A stretch of DNA of 64,000 bases from Furfurilactobacillus milii (lineage in GTDB: Bacteria; Bacillota; Bacilli; Lactobacillales; Lactobacillaceae), in contig NZ_JAIWJF010000001.1 of the NCBI RefSeq assembly GCF_021654115.1, positions 1 to 64,000 on the forward strand. The letters run 5' to 3'. Under the pieces are notes generated by a model. The model did no database searches and was not told the DNA's origin. It saw only the letters and a program-made list of their open reading frames with translations. The position numbers and the translations under genes were made by a program. Shown one piece after another: positions 41,196-53,900 of the stretch. The stretch's first letter is position 1. Every line of letters begins with the position of its first letter.

Positions 41196-42505
41196 GCCAT
41201 TTCCTCAACTTTCATATCAGCTTGCCAAACATCTTTCAAAACCATTGTCTGTTTACGATCTGGTCCAACAGATAATGTCGCTAATGGTAAACCAGTTAAT
41301 GACATGACGCGTTCCACATACTGGCGTGCATTCTTTGGTAAGTCATCCACCGTTTTACAATTTGTGATATCTTCCGTCCAGCCAGGTAAGGTTTCGTACA
41401 CTGGTTTGCAACGCAACAAAGCTTCCCGTCCAGCGGGATAACGATCAATTGTTTCGCCATCCAGCTCATAAGCTGTACAAATTTTTAACTCTGGCAAACC
41501 GGTCAGAACATCTAAACAGTTTAACGCCAAGTAGTTTAAGCCGGATACACGTTTGGCATGTCGCAAAACGACCGTATCCAGCCAACCAATTCGGCGAGGC
41601 CGTTTCGTGACGGTCCCATATTCGTGTCCCACTTCACGGATGTGGTCACCCTTCTCGTCATGTAATTCAGTTGGAAACGGACCATCGCCAACCCGAGACG
41701 TATAGGCCTTTGCCGCACCAATAACGGCTGAAATTCTAGTCGGTCCGATGCCACCACCAATAGTGACACCGCCCGCAACTGGATTAGATGAAGTTACATA
41801 AGGGTAAGTTCCGTGATCAATATCTAGCATTACTCCTTGAGCACCTTCAAATAGCAAACGTTGACCATTGGCCAGCGCATCATCAAGCACTTTTGATGTA
41901 TCAGTTACATATTTGGCGAGCCTTTCGGCGTAACCCTGATAAGCCTGTAGTAATGGTTCAAACGCAATCGGTTCCGCACCATATAATTTGGCCAACAACT
42001 CATTTTTAGCGATGACATTGCGAGCGAGCAATGTTTTAAAAGTTTCTGGTTCCAATAAATCAGCCACTCGAATGCCAATTCGTGAGGCCTTGTCCATATA
42101 TGCAGGGCCAATACCCTTATTTGTCGTGCCAATCTTACTGCCCTTTTTACTGGCCTCTTCTAATTGATCTTGCAAAATATGATATGGAAAAATCACGTGA
42201 GCACGATCAGAAATTCTTAAGTTATCGGTACTAATGCCGCGTTCATGTAAGTAATCAATTTCAGCTAACAATGTTTTGGGATTCAGCACAACACCGTTGC
42301 CAATCAAACATTGTTTATCACTTTCAAAAATTCCTGAAGGCAATAGTTGTAGCTGGTACTTTTCGCCGTTAAAGGTAATGGTGTGTCCCGCATTGTCGCC
42401 ACCTTGGTAACGTGAAATCACGTCAGCCTGCTGACTGACAAAATCGGTAATCTTTCCTTTGCCCTCATCGCCCCATTGACTCCCAACAATCACTACTGCT
42501 GTCAT
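41192..42505 (-). CDS. purA: adenylosuccinate synthetase
   Basis: GTP-dependent enzyme of 437 residues joining IMP and aspartate. Signature [12 protein letters not shown] holds the catalytic aspartate and P-loop; the second signature [17 protein letters not shown] and the base-recognition loop [16 protein letters not shown] are intact. It leads the purA-purB operon. GAGGTGACATA precedes the ATG. A consensus-like PurBox lies inside the promoter spacer, so repression by PurR, relieved by PRPP, is expected. Confidence 0.96.
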   Translation of the reverse strand: MTAVVIVGSQWGDEGKGKITDFVSQQADVISRYQGGDNAGHTITFNGEKYQLQLLPSGIFESDKQCLIGNGVVLNPKTLLAEIDYLHERGISTDNLRISDRAHVIFPYHILQDQLEEASKKGSKIGTTNKGIGPAYMDKASRIGIRVADLLEPETFKTLLARNVIAKNELLAKLYGAEPIAFEPLLQAYQGYAERLAKYVTDTSKVLDDALANGQRLLFEGAQGVMLDIDHGTYPYVTSSNPVAGGVTIGGGIGPTRISAVIGAAKAYTSRVGDGPFPTELHDEKGDHIREVGHEYGTVTKRPRRIGWLDTVVLRHAKRVSGLNYLALNCLDVLTGLPELKICTAYELDGETIDRYPAGREALLRCKPVYETLPGWTEDITNCKTVDDLPKNARQYVERVMSLTGLPLATLSVGPDRKQTMVLKDVWQADMKVEEMA

Positions 42506-42524
42506 TATGTCACCTCAAATTTTA

Positions 42525-42573
42525 TTTGTCGAACAACAATGAGAACTATAACAGGTAAAGTTCGGATAATCAA
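42525..42573 (-). promoter_or_regulatory. purA promoter with PurBox
   Basis: Minus strand: -35 TTGATT (42568-42573), 17-base spacer, -10 TATAGT (42545-42550). Between them TTATCCGAACTTT (42557-42569) matches the PurR PurBox AWWWCCGAACWWT. A weaker mate with TCGAAC lies on the opposite strand at 42525-42537, 19 bases away; paired inverted boxes at 16-17 bases are usual in Bacillus subtilis. Confidence 0.65.
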
Positions 42574-42633
42574 CTAAAACTGTATAATCTAATTATTAAT
42601 AATTTTATTGTTCTTGTTTTAGTGAATTTTAAT

Positions 42634-42662
42634 TTGACAGCAAGATTTAAAACGATTATTGT
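42634..42662 (+). promoter_or_regulatory. guaC promoter
   Basis: TTGACA (42634-42639), 17-base spacer, TATTGT (42657-42662), divergent from purA and about 60 bases from its PurBox. Confidence 0.65.
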
Positions 42663-42716
42663 ATCTCGTGTTGACGAACTTTAATCAATAAATGACAGAA
42701 AGAGGTTTTCACCTTC

Positions 42717-43688
42717 ATGGAAATATTTGATTATGAAGACGTTCAGTTAATCCCCAATAAATGTTTGATTGAGAGTCGCTCTCAGGCGGATCCAAGTATT
42801 ACGTTTGGTGGGCATCACTTCAAGCTTCCTGTGGTTCCAGCGAACATGGCAACTGTCATTGATGAACAGTTAGCAACCTGGATGGCCGAACATGATTACT
42901 TTTATATCATGCACCGTTTCGAACCGGAAACAAGATTACCTTTTGTTCGGAAAATGGCTAAGAAACATCTCATTAGTTCGATCAGTGTCGGTGTAAAACC
43001 GAACGAAAAACAATTTATCGATGATTTGACCAGTGAAAAGCTAACACCAGACTTCATCACGATTGATGTCGCTCACGGTCATGCCAACAGCGTTATTGAA
43101 ATGATCCATTATATTAAGAAACGTCTCCCAAAGGCATTCGTGATTGCTGGTAACGTGGCAACACCTGATGCCGTCCGTGAGCTTGAGGATGCTGGCGCCG
43201 ATGCAACAAAAGTTGGCGTTGGCCCTGGTAAAGTTTGCATTACGAAGTTGAAGACTGGTTTTGGTACCGGTGGTTGGCAGCTGGCCGCAGTTCGCTGGTG
43301 CGCAAAGGCCGCGCGCAAGCCAATTATTGCGGACGGTGGCATCCGTCATAACGGTGATGTTGCTAAGTCCATTCGCTTTGGTGCAAGTATGGTAATGATT
43401 GGTTCACTGTTTGCCGGTCATCGTCAGTCACCAGGTCATGACATTATGATCAATCACCGCCACTTCAAGCAATATTATGGTTCGGCATCTGAAAACCAAA
43501 AGGGTGGCCATAAAAACGTTGAAGGTAAAGATATCCTAGTAGATTACCGTGGCGAAATCAGCGATACATTAACTGAAATGACAGAAGATCTCCAATCATC
43601 TATTTCATATGCAGGTGGGAGTGACCTTACAGCACTCAAAACCGTCGATTATGTCATCGTGCGCAACACCATTACAAATGGCGATTAA
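42717..43688 (+). CDS. guaC: GMP reductase
   Basis: A 323-residue NADPH-dependent enzyme that converts GMP to IMP, returning guanine nucleotides to the adenine branch. The IMPDH/GMPR barrel is seen in [19 protein letters not shown] and the catalytic cysteine in [14 protein letters not shown]. There is no CBS domain, and the length matches Firmicutes GuaC rather than IMP dehydrogenase (about 490). It is divergent from purA-purB, which use its IMP product. AGAGG lies 9 bases before the ATG. Confidence 0.95.
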   Translation: MEIFDYEDVQLIPNKCLIESRSQADPSITFGGHHFKLPVVPANMATVIDEQLATWMAEHDYFYIMHRFEPETRLPFVRKMAKKHLISSISVGVKPNEKQFIDDLTSEKLTPDFITIDVAHGHANSVIEMIHYIKKRLPKAFVIAGNVATPDAVRELEDAGADATKVGVGPGKVCITKLKTGFGTGGWQLAAVRWCAKAARKPIIADGGIRHNGDVAKSIRFGASMVMIGSLFAGHRQSPGHDIMINHRHFKQYYGSASENQKGGHKNVEGKDILVDYRGEISDTLTEMTEDLQSSISYAGGSDLTALKTVDYVIVRNTITNGD

Positions 43689-43697
43689 TTCAAACAT

Positions 43698-43750
43698 AAA
43701 AAGGGCGTTGCCAATTTCTGAGTAAATACAGAAATTGGCAACGCCCTTTC
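43698..43750. terminator. terminator of guaC (and possibly of xpt-pbuX)
   Basis: AAAAAGGGCGTTGCCAATTT pairs perfectly through CTG/CAG with its complement, giving a stem of more than 20 bp with A and T tracts at both ends. It lies between convergent genes. Confidence 0.88.
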
Positions 43751-43834
43751 AATTCGTCTTTTTTAAATTCGATGTTAGTTGTAAAACACACTACCTAATT
43801 GGAAATAAAATCAATTCACGATTAACACGGAGAC

Positions 43835-45926
<2,092 letters not shown>

Positions 45927-45956
45927 TGTTCGTATGCTAATTAACTTGTGGTTCAT

Positions 45957-45985
45957 AGATTATCACAGGTTTGTCCATCGTGCAA
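45957..45985 (-). promoter_or_regulatory. promoter of the xpt riboswitch transcript
   Basis: Minus strand: TTGCAC (45980-45985), 17-base spacer, TAATCT (45957-45962), about 30 bases before the aptamer. Confidence 0.5.
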
Positions 45986-46019
45986 TCACAGAACTCACTT
46001 TTTCATTTCAAGTGTTGCC

Positions 46020-47000
46020 CTACGAACGTTTGCGGAACCAATGAATTGCTCGAAAATCCATCGCCAATGCCATTACGGCGAGAATTATCAAGACACCGCC
46101 GACAATATCCATACCCGATAGCGAGATGCCAAGAAAAATAATGGAGAAGACCGTCGCTGATAATGGCTCAAACGCATCAAGCAAGCTCGCCGTTGTTGGC
46201 AAAATATGTTTCAAACTAATCGCGAACAAAATGAATGCCAGCAAGGTTCCAATAACAATAATCACGCTCATCAGCAACCAATCTGTCGCAGCTAAATGAA
46301 CTGGATTCGACCAGACAGGTCCAAGCATGTTTAGCGATAAACCAGCGACCAGCAAACCCCATCCGGTTGTGGCAAACGAACCATATTTACGCAATAACGC
46401 TCGTGGCAGTAACGTATTGGTGGCCACGCCAATGGCCGACAATCCGCCCCAGAATAAAACGGCACCAGACACAGCCAATGTGTTGAAATGGCCGTGGGTA
46501 ATAATCAGTAATGTTCCGCCAAACGCCAGTACCATCCCGATAACTTCAGAACGCGTCGGCAACTGATGGTGGAAGAGAATGTAATAAAAAGCAATCACAA
46601 ATGGTCCTAAAAATTGCAATATTGTTGCGATTGATGGATTTCCTGCGTGAACCGCGTTGAAATAAAATAATTGAACTGGAATAAGGCCTAAAAGCCCATA
46701 CATCACTAATTGCAGTGCATCCCGCTTGTTACGCCAAATGGCTACCGATTCCCCCTGTGTCAGACTAACTAAAATCATGATTAGGCCAGCAATCGTCATC
46801 CGCACTTGGCTCACCCACAGTGGCGTAATCGCGTGATTGCGGTGAAATAGTGCACTGGCGGCCACTCCTGAAATCCCCCAGCAAATCCCCGCCGTACATG
46901 CCAAGGCAATGCCCAGCGCCTTTCTAGGACGTGGCGCAGCTTTCGTTTCTGTTGAGCTAGCCGTTACCTTTGCGTCAACATTCGTTGCTTGTGTTTCCAT
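46020..47000 (-). CDS. EamA family (DMT superfamily) transporter
   Basis: A 326-residue membrane protein with ten predicted helices in two EamA repeats (about 28-160 and 175-310), preceded by an unusually long polar N-terminus (about 27 residues rich in Thr, Ala and Lys). Motifs GICWGISGVAASALF and the repeat-end FEPLSATVFSIIFLG are typical. These proteins export amino acids, metabolites or drugs; the substrate cannot be read from sequence. It follows the GNAT gene by one base and shares its transcript. GGAGTG precedes the ATG. Confidence 0.88.
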   Translation of the reverse strand: METQATNVDAKVTASSTETKAAPRPRKALGIALACTAGICWGISGVAASALFHRNHAITPLWVSQVRMTIAGLIMILVSLTQGESVAIWRNKRDALQLVMYGLLGLIPVQLFYFNAVHAGNPSIATILQFLGPFVIAFYYILFHHQLPTRSEVIGMVLAFGGTLLIITHGHFNTLAVSGAVLFWGGLSAIGVATNTLLPRALLRKYGSFATTGWGLLVAGLSLNMLGPVWSNPVHLAATDWLLMSVIIVIGTLLAFILFAISLKHILPTTASLLDAFEPLSATVFSIIFLGISLSGMDIVGGVLIILAVMALAMDFRAIHWFRKRS

Positions 47001-47498
47001 TCAGACACTCCGTTTCAGTTGTTTTTCCATGTTGTACCAAATCTCATCAGCGTGAACTGAATCAGCCACGCCAACGTTAGTGAAACCGTTCTTCTCATAA
47101 AACGGAATGCGGTCTTTTAAGCAAGTTAATGCCATGGATGTCCGTCCTGCCTGTGTCGCAACGTCGGCCAAGGCTGTCAGTAACTTACTGCCGATTCCTT
47201 GTCCACGAACAGTGGGCGCCGTCGCAATTGTGAAAACCAGTTGATGGCCGCCTTGAAGCAAATTTTGCGGTGTCTCCTCATACATCCAGTCCTCAACAAA
47301 ACGTTCCTTCACTGCCGGCCCAACGATAAAGCCTGCCACATCGCTATTGTCAGCACGGGCAACTAAGAAAGTATCAGCCAAAACAGCCAGTCGTTTGCGA
47401 TATGTTTCCAATGACGCAGCTTCTGCCGCGTTAAAGCCAGCCTGTTCAATTGCCTCAATTTGTTCTAGATCATTTACTGTTGCAGGTTCAATCTTCAT
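47001..47498 (-). CDS. GNAT family N-acetyltransferase
   Basis: A 165-residue acetyl-CoA-dependent acetyltransferase. The acetyl-CoA binding loop is VRGQGIGSKLLTALADVA, preceded by the beta4 strand ending in IATAPT and followed by MALTCLKDRIPFYEKNGF, the conserved motif B. Substrate unknown. AAAGGGG is 7 bases before the ATG at 47498; two further codons (TTG AGT) are open upstream. It is the first gene of a pair with the EamA transporter, which could indicate acetylation and export of one compound. Confidence 0.88.
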   Translation of the reverse strand: MKIEPATVNDLEQIEAIEQAGFNAAEAASLETYRKRLAVLADTFLVARADNSDVAGFIVGPAVKERFVEDWMYEETPQNLLQGGHQLVFTIATAPTVRGQGIGSKLLTALADVATQAGRTSMALTCLKDRIPFYEKNGFTNVGVADSVHADEIWYNMEKQLKRSV

Positions 47499-47531
47499 AC
47501 TCAATCCCCTTTGCTCTCTCAGCTCAAACGA

Positions 47532-49325
47532 CTATTGGTTATCGCTAATCACTTGAGTGCCATACTGCAGTAGCTGAGTGGCATAATCACGTCCACCCTG
47601 TTGCTGCCTAATTTGCCGTTTTAAAGTGCTTAACTGATCGGTAATGACACCATCAACGTCCATATTCATGACTTTAATCATCGAATCGCTATTGTTCACA
47701 GTCCACGCAAACACTTTTTTGTGCTCCCGATGAGCGCCACTGACAAATCGATCATTTAACGTCGTGTATTCCATCGTGTAAAAGTCTGCTTTGGTCTGCG
47801 GCACGCCAATAAAGTTAAACGGCAGAATGTATCCCACCGTCAGCGCTGGCCGTTGAGTCTTCAACTGTTCAACAACACCATAGTCCAGTGAATGAATGAT
47901 GTCATGATGAGCAAGTAATGAGTCACCATAACGTTTTATGAACCGGTTAACGAGTTCTTGCCTATTTTGACCAGCATTCAACTTAATTTCAACTAGCAGT
48001 TTTTGATGCATCTGTTGCGCTGCATGAAGATAATCGTCGAAAGAATCAATTTTGGTTTGATGCCCATTTTCATGAATCGTGGTATCTGTTAAACCGGTTA
48101 ACGTTTGTTTGTCGACCTTTTTATTTTGACCAGCTAAGGTACTTAAATTCGGGTCGTGCATGACGACAAACTTATGATCACGCGTCTCTTGAATATCCAT
48201 TTCAACGTATGTTGGGTGCTGTTTGTGTGTTTCCTTTAACGCCTGCACCGTGTTTTGCACGCCATTACTATCATCTACACCTCGGTGGGATAACGTTTGT
48301 GGATTCACGACCAGCAATCCGGCAAAATAGCTGTAACCGTAGCCTGCAAACACAATGGCAACAACGGTAAAAGCGACTGGAACGGCCACTCGCCACCACG
48401 GTTTTGCTGTTACTCGTGGCAAGTCTGGCAACTCATCAAAAGCGTGGACGTCATAATCTTTCATCAGTTGCAAACTCAGATCCAATACCCACACGGTTGC
48501 GAGAATTGAAATCGTGTAGTTAACCAGCGTTAACAAATTAAAGTTAACAATCGCAGCACTCAATGCAGTCGTGCGCCCTTGATCGTCGAACCACCGTTGT
48601 CCAAAATAAAAACCGCCTAACATGATGCCATACAGAACCGAAATACTGGCGATAATGCCAACGATTCTCAATGTGATCCACCAGAATCGTCCCCAAGTCC
48701 GCTGCCAAGATGCGCGCACCGCACGTCGAACTGTTTGTTGTTCAAACATCAGCATTGGAATAACAAGAAATAATCGGTTTCCGAAATAGAAAGCGCCGAC
48801 GTACAGTAACACCAACGCTACCACTAACAATGGTTTGGTCATGATGAACTCAACGATAAAGTCGGGAATTTGAACCTTTGCCAGTAACGGTGTACTGATA
48901 AAGCTGCCCCCAAACGGAACAATTAGCAAAAAGTACAACATGAAAAAGCCAAACGTGCCGGGTGATAAACGTGGTAACCTGTGCCATAACTCAGCAACCA
49001 GCTGGCGGATAGTTGGTCGTTGATCCTTCCGCCGATAAGCCACCATCAACAGTAAATAAGCAAACTGCATGTAAATTGCCAGAACAATCAGCAACAGTAA
49101 CAAAAGTAGGCTAACCATCGCCCATGGATGATCCTTTGCCACTGAGATAGCGTTTGTATAAGACAAATACGGAATATGGCTCCAGCGTAAAATGCCTGCG
49201 CCCAGCCAAGAAAATACCGGAATTAAAATAGCGTATACAATAATTGCTGTAAATGAATAATGCTTAAAGAAGTACCAAAAAGCGCCTAAAAAACGCCAGA
49301 TACTCGTTCGCTTAGTCCCCGTCAT
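47532..49325 (-). CDS. membrane glycerophosphodiester phosphodiesterase
   Basis: A 597-residue protein with an N-terminal membrane domain (about 1-330, eight or so helices, GPDPase_memb type) joined to a C-terminal GDPD barrel outside the membrane. The catalytic residues appear in LSHRGVDD (histidine and arginine), YVEMDIQETRD (metal-binding glutamate and aspartate) and VMHDPNLS (second histidine), and product-end motif KVFAWTVN is present. Such enzymes split glycerophosphodiesters or trim lipoteichoic acid glycerol-phosphate. Its start has AGAGGATG upstream. It is separate from the next operon. Confidence 0.92.
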   Translation of the reverse strand: MTGTKRTSIWRFLGAFWYFFKHYSFTAIIVYAILIPVFSWLGAGILRWSHIPYLSYTNAISVAKDHPWAMVSLLLLLLLIVLAIYMQFAYLLLMVAYRRKDQRPTIRQLVAELWHRLPRLSPGTFGFFMLYFLLIVPFGGSFISTPLLAKVQIPDFIVEFIMTKPLLVVALVLLYVGAFYFGNRLFLVIPMLMFEQQTVRRAVRASWQRTWGRFWWITLRIVGIIASISVLYGIMLGGFYFGQRWFDDQGRTTALSAAIVNFNLLTLVNYTISILATVWVLDLSLQLMKDYDVHAFDELPDLPRVTAKPWWRVAVPVAFTVVAIVFAGYGYSYFAGLLVVNPQTLSHRGVDDSNGVQNTVQALKETHKQHPTYVEMDIQETRDHKFVVMHDPNLSTLAGQNKKVDKQTLTGLTDTTIHENGHQTKIDSFDDYLHAAQQMHQKLLVEIKLNAGQNRQELVNRFIKRYGDSLLAHHDIIHSLDYGVVEQLKTQRPALTVGYILPFNFIGVPQTKADFYTMEYTTLNDRFVSGAHREHKKVFAWTVNNSDSMIKVMNMDVDGVITDQLSTLKRQIRQQQGGRDYATQLLQYGTQVISDNQ

Positions 49326-49442
49326 AAGTACATCCTCTCTGATGAAGTTACTCGTTCTATCATAATCTTTTTCATAACTGATTTATTATTCGTTTTGTGT
49401 GTTAAATACCACTTTACTGCTAATCACACGGTGACAAAAGAA

Positions 49443-49485
49443 AATTCCTCGACCAACTTTATTAGTTGCTCGAGGAATTCTTGTT
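49443..49485 (-). terminator. terminator of the serine hydrolase gene
   Basis: AATTCCTCGA-CAACT pairs with AGTTG-TCGAGGAATT (one mismatch, A/T loop). On the minus strand it is followed by TTTTCTTTTG. Confidence 0.78.
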
Positions 49486-49503
49486 AACCAGTGAATTAGT
49501 TTG

Positions 49504-50655
49504 CTATTTTTTAAATAAATTGAGATACAGTTGCTCTGCAAACGGCTTCACACTGTGTTTGGCACGAAATGAATTACTTAGCATGATCAGACCATTCTGG
49601 CCATCCTTTGAAACGATCGACATTCCTTGATAACCGTAGCCCAGCCCGTGATTAACTGCCGCGCCATACATATTGTACGTACCCCCACCATAAGTGCTGC
49701 GACTGCCAGATTCATATAACTGATTCACTGAGGTTTTTGAGATTAATTTACCTTGCAAAATTTGACTGACCATAACGTACAAATCACGCGCTGACATCGC
49801 GATGCGCCCTGTTCCCAGCTCGTCATGCCACATCGCGTCCGGCGTCACGACTTCCTTACCATAGTCCACGTTGTCTGTTTTAGTGCCCGCGTAAGATACA
49901 GCAACATGTGGGTTGTCAGACGGCATGAACACCGTTTGCCGCAAATTAAAGCGCCGAATAACCTGCTGATTGAACAAGGCTTCGTAAGACTTTCCCGTCA
50001 GTTTAGTCAGTACTCCTGCCAAAATATTGTAGTTCACTTGCGAATAACGCCACTGATTATAAAGCTGTGGATTAAATTTTAAGTGATGCAAATCATAATC
50101 CACAATTTGCTTATCCGTTTGTGGCGTAGTCGGGCCGGGTGGTCCAGGCAAAGTTAATCCAGAAGTTATGTCCAGCATTTGCCGAATTGTAATTTCATTG
50201 CCGTGTGGAACGTCTTTATAAAATTTACTGATGTGGTCAGAAAGAGACAGATGGTTTTGTTGCACTTGCTGCATGACCAATGCCCCAGTAGCTATTTTCT
50301 GGATGGAAGCAATAGCATACGCTGAATTCACATCATTTTGACGTTTACGGGCTGCATTTGCATCCCCATACTGCTTTTCAAACACCACTTTATCGCCACG
50401 AACGACAAGCACAGAGCCGACAAAATCAATTGACTGCATCTTTTTATCCAACGAATCCACCTGCGTCTGGTCAATTGCCGTCGGTATTTTAGCACTCTGC
50501 CATTTCGCAATTGGCTTAACAGCAGGTTTTCGTTTGTACACTGGGTGTGCCACTTTCGTTGATCGTTGCACCTCATGATATAACGTGCTCCACGCTAATG
50601 TGCTGACTAGCAGAACGAGGAGAACTATAAACCAAATTCTTTTTTGTTTGAACAT
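49504..50655 (-). CDS. beta-lactamase-fold serine hydrolase, membrane-anchored
   Basis: A 383-residue class C-like serine hydrolase (PF00144 family) with one N-terminal membrane segment (about 6-24) as signal anchor. The nucleophile motif is AIASIQKIATG (SxxK), and the second motif is YSQVNYNIL (Tyr with Asn). The C-terminal glycine-rich HGLGYGYQGM replaces KTG. Relatives are D-aminopeptidases, esterases, FmtA-like teichoic acid enzymes or penicillin-binding-like proteins; the exact activity is not deducible. GGGGAGG lies 5 bases before the ATG at 50655, so six codons from an earlier GTG are left out. Confidence 0.88.
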   Translation of the reverse strand: MFKQKRIWFIVLLVLLVSTLAWSTLYHEVQRSTKVAHPVYKRKPAVKPIAKWQSAKIPTAIDQTQVDSLDKKMQSIDFVGSVLVVRGDKVVFEKQYGDANAARKRQNDVNSAYAIASIQKIATGALVMQQVQQNHLSLSDHISKFYKDVPHGNEITIRQMLDITSGLTLPGPPGPTTPQTDKQIVDYDLHHLKFNPQLYNQWRYSQVNYNILAGVLTKLTGKSYEALFNQQVIRRFNLRQTVFMPSDNPHVAVSYAGTKTDNVDYGKEVVTPDAMWHDELGTGRIAMSARDLYVMVSQILQGKLISKTSVNQLYESGSRSTYGGGTYNMYGAAVNHGLGYGYQGMSIVSKDGQNGLIMLSNSFRAKHSVKPFAEQLYLNLFKK

Positions 50656-50878
50656 TTTCCTCCCCTTTCTCACTGCGAATCAACATTTTCCTATCGGTTC
50701 ATTATATCAACAGTTCACTGCTATGCCATAATTTTCATACTCCGACAGGAATTCATCGTTAAAATTTTAATTATAAAAAGCATATGTTTTTGCTTATGAA
50801 ATGTTCCTTGTTACGATTCAGATACTATCGACGGGTAGTCATTTTTAATTGATCATGATCGATTCAGAGTGATGCCGA

Positions 50879-50936
50879 GGCCCCAAAACATGTGGGCGTC
50901 AGGTAAACATTTAGCAATGTGTTGCCCACTTGGGCC
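50879..50936 (+). promoter_or_regulatory. long hairpin in the leader of the frameshifted surface protein gene
   Basis: Outer stem GGCCCCAA with TTGGGCC, inner stem GTGGGC with GCCCAC, and apical AACAT with ATGT form one nearly continuous hairpin that ends 4-5 bases before the GAAAGGAG ribosome site. No T-run follows, so it is not a terminator. It could control translation, mRNA decay or folding with temperature. The upstream stretch 50656-50878 has no gene. Confidence 0.5.
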
Positions 50937-50954
50937 GCGAAAGGAGACTACGTC

Positions 50955-53900
50955 ATGTCAAAAACAAAAGCGTCAACGCAATCCCCCAAAAAGGTGTCAA
51001 AAAAATCACCATCTGAATCTCGTGCTAATTTCAAACGCAACCTGCGCCGGTCTATTTATGTATGCGGTGCCACACTAATGCTACTTAGTGCCTCAGTGCC
51101 AAGTGGCGTTGCTTTAGCTGACACCATCAACGAACCACAAACAACTCGTCAGGCTAGAGCTGGTTTAGCTGACGTTAGCTTGCTATCCAATGGTCAAATG
51201 ACCACTAATAAAGCTAACCCACAAGCGAAGAACGCTCAGGGCAATTATGACTTGGATCTTAGTTACACAGGGACTGGTGTCGCCGATGTCGGCTTAGCAA
51301 CGAAAAAAATCATGGTCTTCGGACTAGCCTCTGAACTTCGTGGAAAGGTTGTCGGCGGCGCAAACATTGCTGTAGATGCGGCATTAACGGACATTAACCT
51401 GTCTAAGATTCCAGGTGTTAGTGCCGAAGTTGCGCTGGTTCAAACCGCCCTCTCCGCACTAGGAACCGGATCACCAGAATTAAAAGCCGTTCAAAACGCA
51501 TTGAATCGGTTAACCAGTGCACAACCACTGGGTAATTATCAAGCTAATGTTGCCGGAACTGTATCAAGTGATCGTATTACGGCCGATGTAACAGATGGCT
51601 TGGGCAACTATGTTAAGAGTCAAACTGGCTTAATTATCGCTGACGTGCAAAACGCACTGAACGCATTGCCAGCCTCTAACCCGCTCACAGCAACCTTGCG
51701 TGGGGCATTACAAGCACTACTTAACGTATTAAACCCGATTATCGGGGTATCAAGCAACCTGCTGAATAACTTACTGAACGTTAACTTGCTTGGTCACACT
51801 ACCGCACGTTTGACAACGACTGTAAGTGAACCAACCGCGGCCAACACTAAGGTTTACGGTGTTCTATCCAGTAATGGTGCTGTGGACATTGACCTACTAA
51901 GCAGCGAAGGTGATACTGTTGACCTCCAATTTGCAGTAACACCACAAAATCCGCTGGAAAATTATACTGTCGCAACACCAACGTTGAATCCAGCAACAGC
52001 CGGTGATACCAGCGTTTCTGGGAATGCGACACTGACAGAACCAATTCCTGATGGAACCACGTTTAAAGCGATTGCCACACTGCCTGGTGGTAGCACAGTA
52101 ACAAGCGATGTTGTCGTTAACGGTAATCATGCTTCGTTTAACGTGGACACCGGCAAGTTAACGGCTGGTCAAGAAGTATCAGTCAAGCTGCAGGCAATCA
52201 ATGGCAGCAATACTAAAGATGGCGGCGCAGCAAGCGTGGTCGTCCATGATGTTGACCCGACTAATCCGCTTCAAAATTACACCATTAATGTACCAAACCT
52301 TGACCCTGCCACGGCTGGTGACACTAGTATTTCAGGAAATGTTGCCATTGCAGAGGGTATGCCAAACGGAACCACGTTTAAAGCCATTGCGGCATTACCT
52401 GGTGGCGGCACCGCAGAAGGCACTGTCACGGTTAATAACGGGACCGGAACATTTACCATCAACACTGGCCAATTAAACGCCAATGATGTGCTCTCCGTTA
52501 AGGTCCAAGCTGAAAACGGTGGCTACACTAAGGACGGTTTACCACGTTCTGTAACCGTTCAAGCGGAAGATCCGTTTAAAGACTACACGGTTGCCGCACC
52601 AAGTGTTGACCCAGCAAATGATGGCGATGCAACGATTAAGGGGAACGCTAATTTAAACAAACCTTACCCTTCAGGCACGACGTTTACCGCTATCGCAACA
52701 CTCCCTGGTGGTATTGAGAAAACAGCGGATGTTAATCCAGATGGCAGTTACACAATCAACTCCGGTGGATTAACAGAAGGCGAAGACATTAGCGTTCGTA
52801 TCCAAGCGAAAAATGGCGCTGCCACCAAGAACAGTGCCGGCACTGACATCACCGTCGGCAAGGCCGTGGTCACAAACCCAATTGCTGATTACGACGTTAC
52901 GACACCAACATTGACGACGCCGAAGAACGGTGAGACAAGTGTCTCTGGCACGGCCACATTAACGGAACCAATTCCTGCGGGAACAACGTTTAAAGCGGTC
53001 GCAACCCTGCCGAGTGGCCGACCAGTCACCGGTGACGTTACCGTAAAAGACGGTCAAGCTTCGTTTACCATTGAAACCGGTTCACTGCGGACAGGCCAAG
53101 AAATTTCTGTCAAACTTCAGGCAGTTAACGGCGACAACACAAAAGATGGATCACCTGCAACGACAACTGTTGTGGCCAATGCCTTTGACGATTACACCGT
53201 TAACTCCCCCGAAGTGAACCCAGCCAAGGCTGGCGACACAACCATTACTGGGAACGCTAACTTGAACACACCTTATCCAGATGGTACGACTTTCACAGCC
53301 ATTGCTACTCTTCCCGGTGGTGTTCAACAGACAGCTGAGATCAACCCAGATGGCACCTACACGATCGACTCGGGTACCCTGGCAGCGGGGGAAGCCATTA
53401 GCGTCAAGATTCAAGCTAAAAACGGTGACGCAACCAAAGATAGTACGCCAACGGACATGACTGTTAGCGAAGCCGAAAATCCATTGGCTGACTACGAAGT
53501 GGCAACACCAACATTTGTCACACCTAAGAACGGCGATACCAGTGTTTCAGGGTCAGCTGTACTGACAGCTCCGGTTCCAAAAGGCACCACATTTAAAGCC
53601 ATCCTGACATTACCAGACAACACGACTAAAACGGTTGATGCAAATGTTGATGGCGTCAATGCGACGTTTACAGCTGATACTGGAACATTAACGACCGGCC
53701 AAGTAGTATCTGCCAAACTACAGGCAGTTAACGGTGACAACACAAAGGACGGAGCCGAAGCCTCAACAACTGTTGAAGCAACTAATCCGGCCAATCCATT
53801 GGACGGTTACACCGTTAATGCACCAACTGTTAACCCAGCCAAGGCCGGTGAAATTACCGTAACTGGTAATGCCAACTTCAATACGCCAATTCCTGATGGG

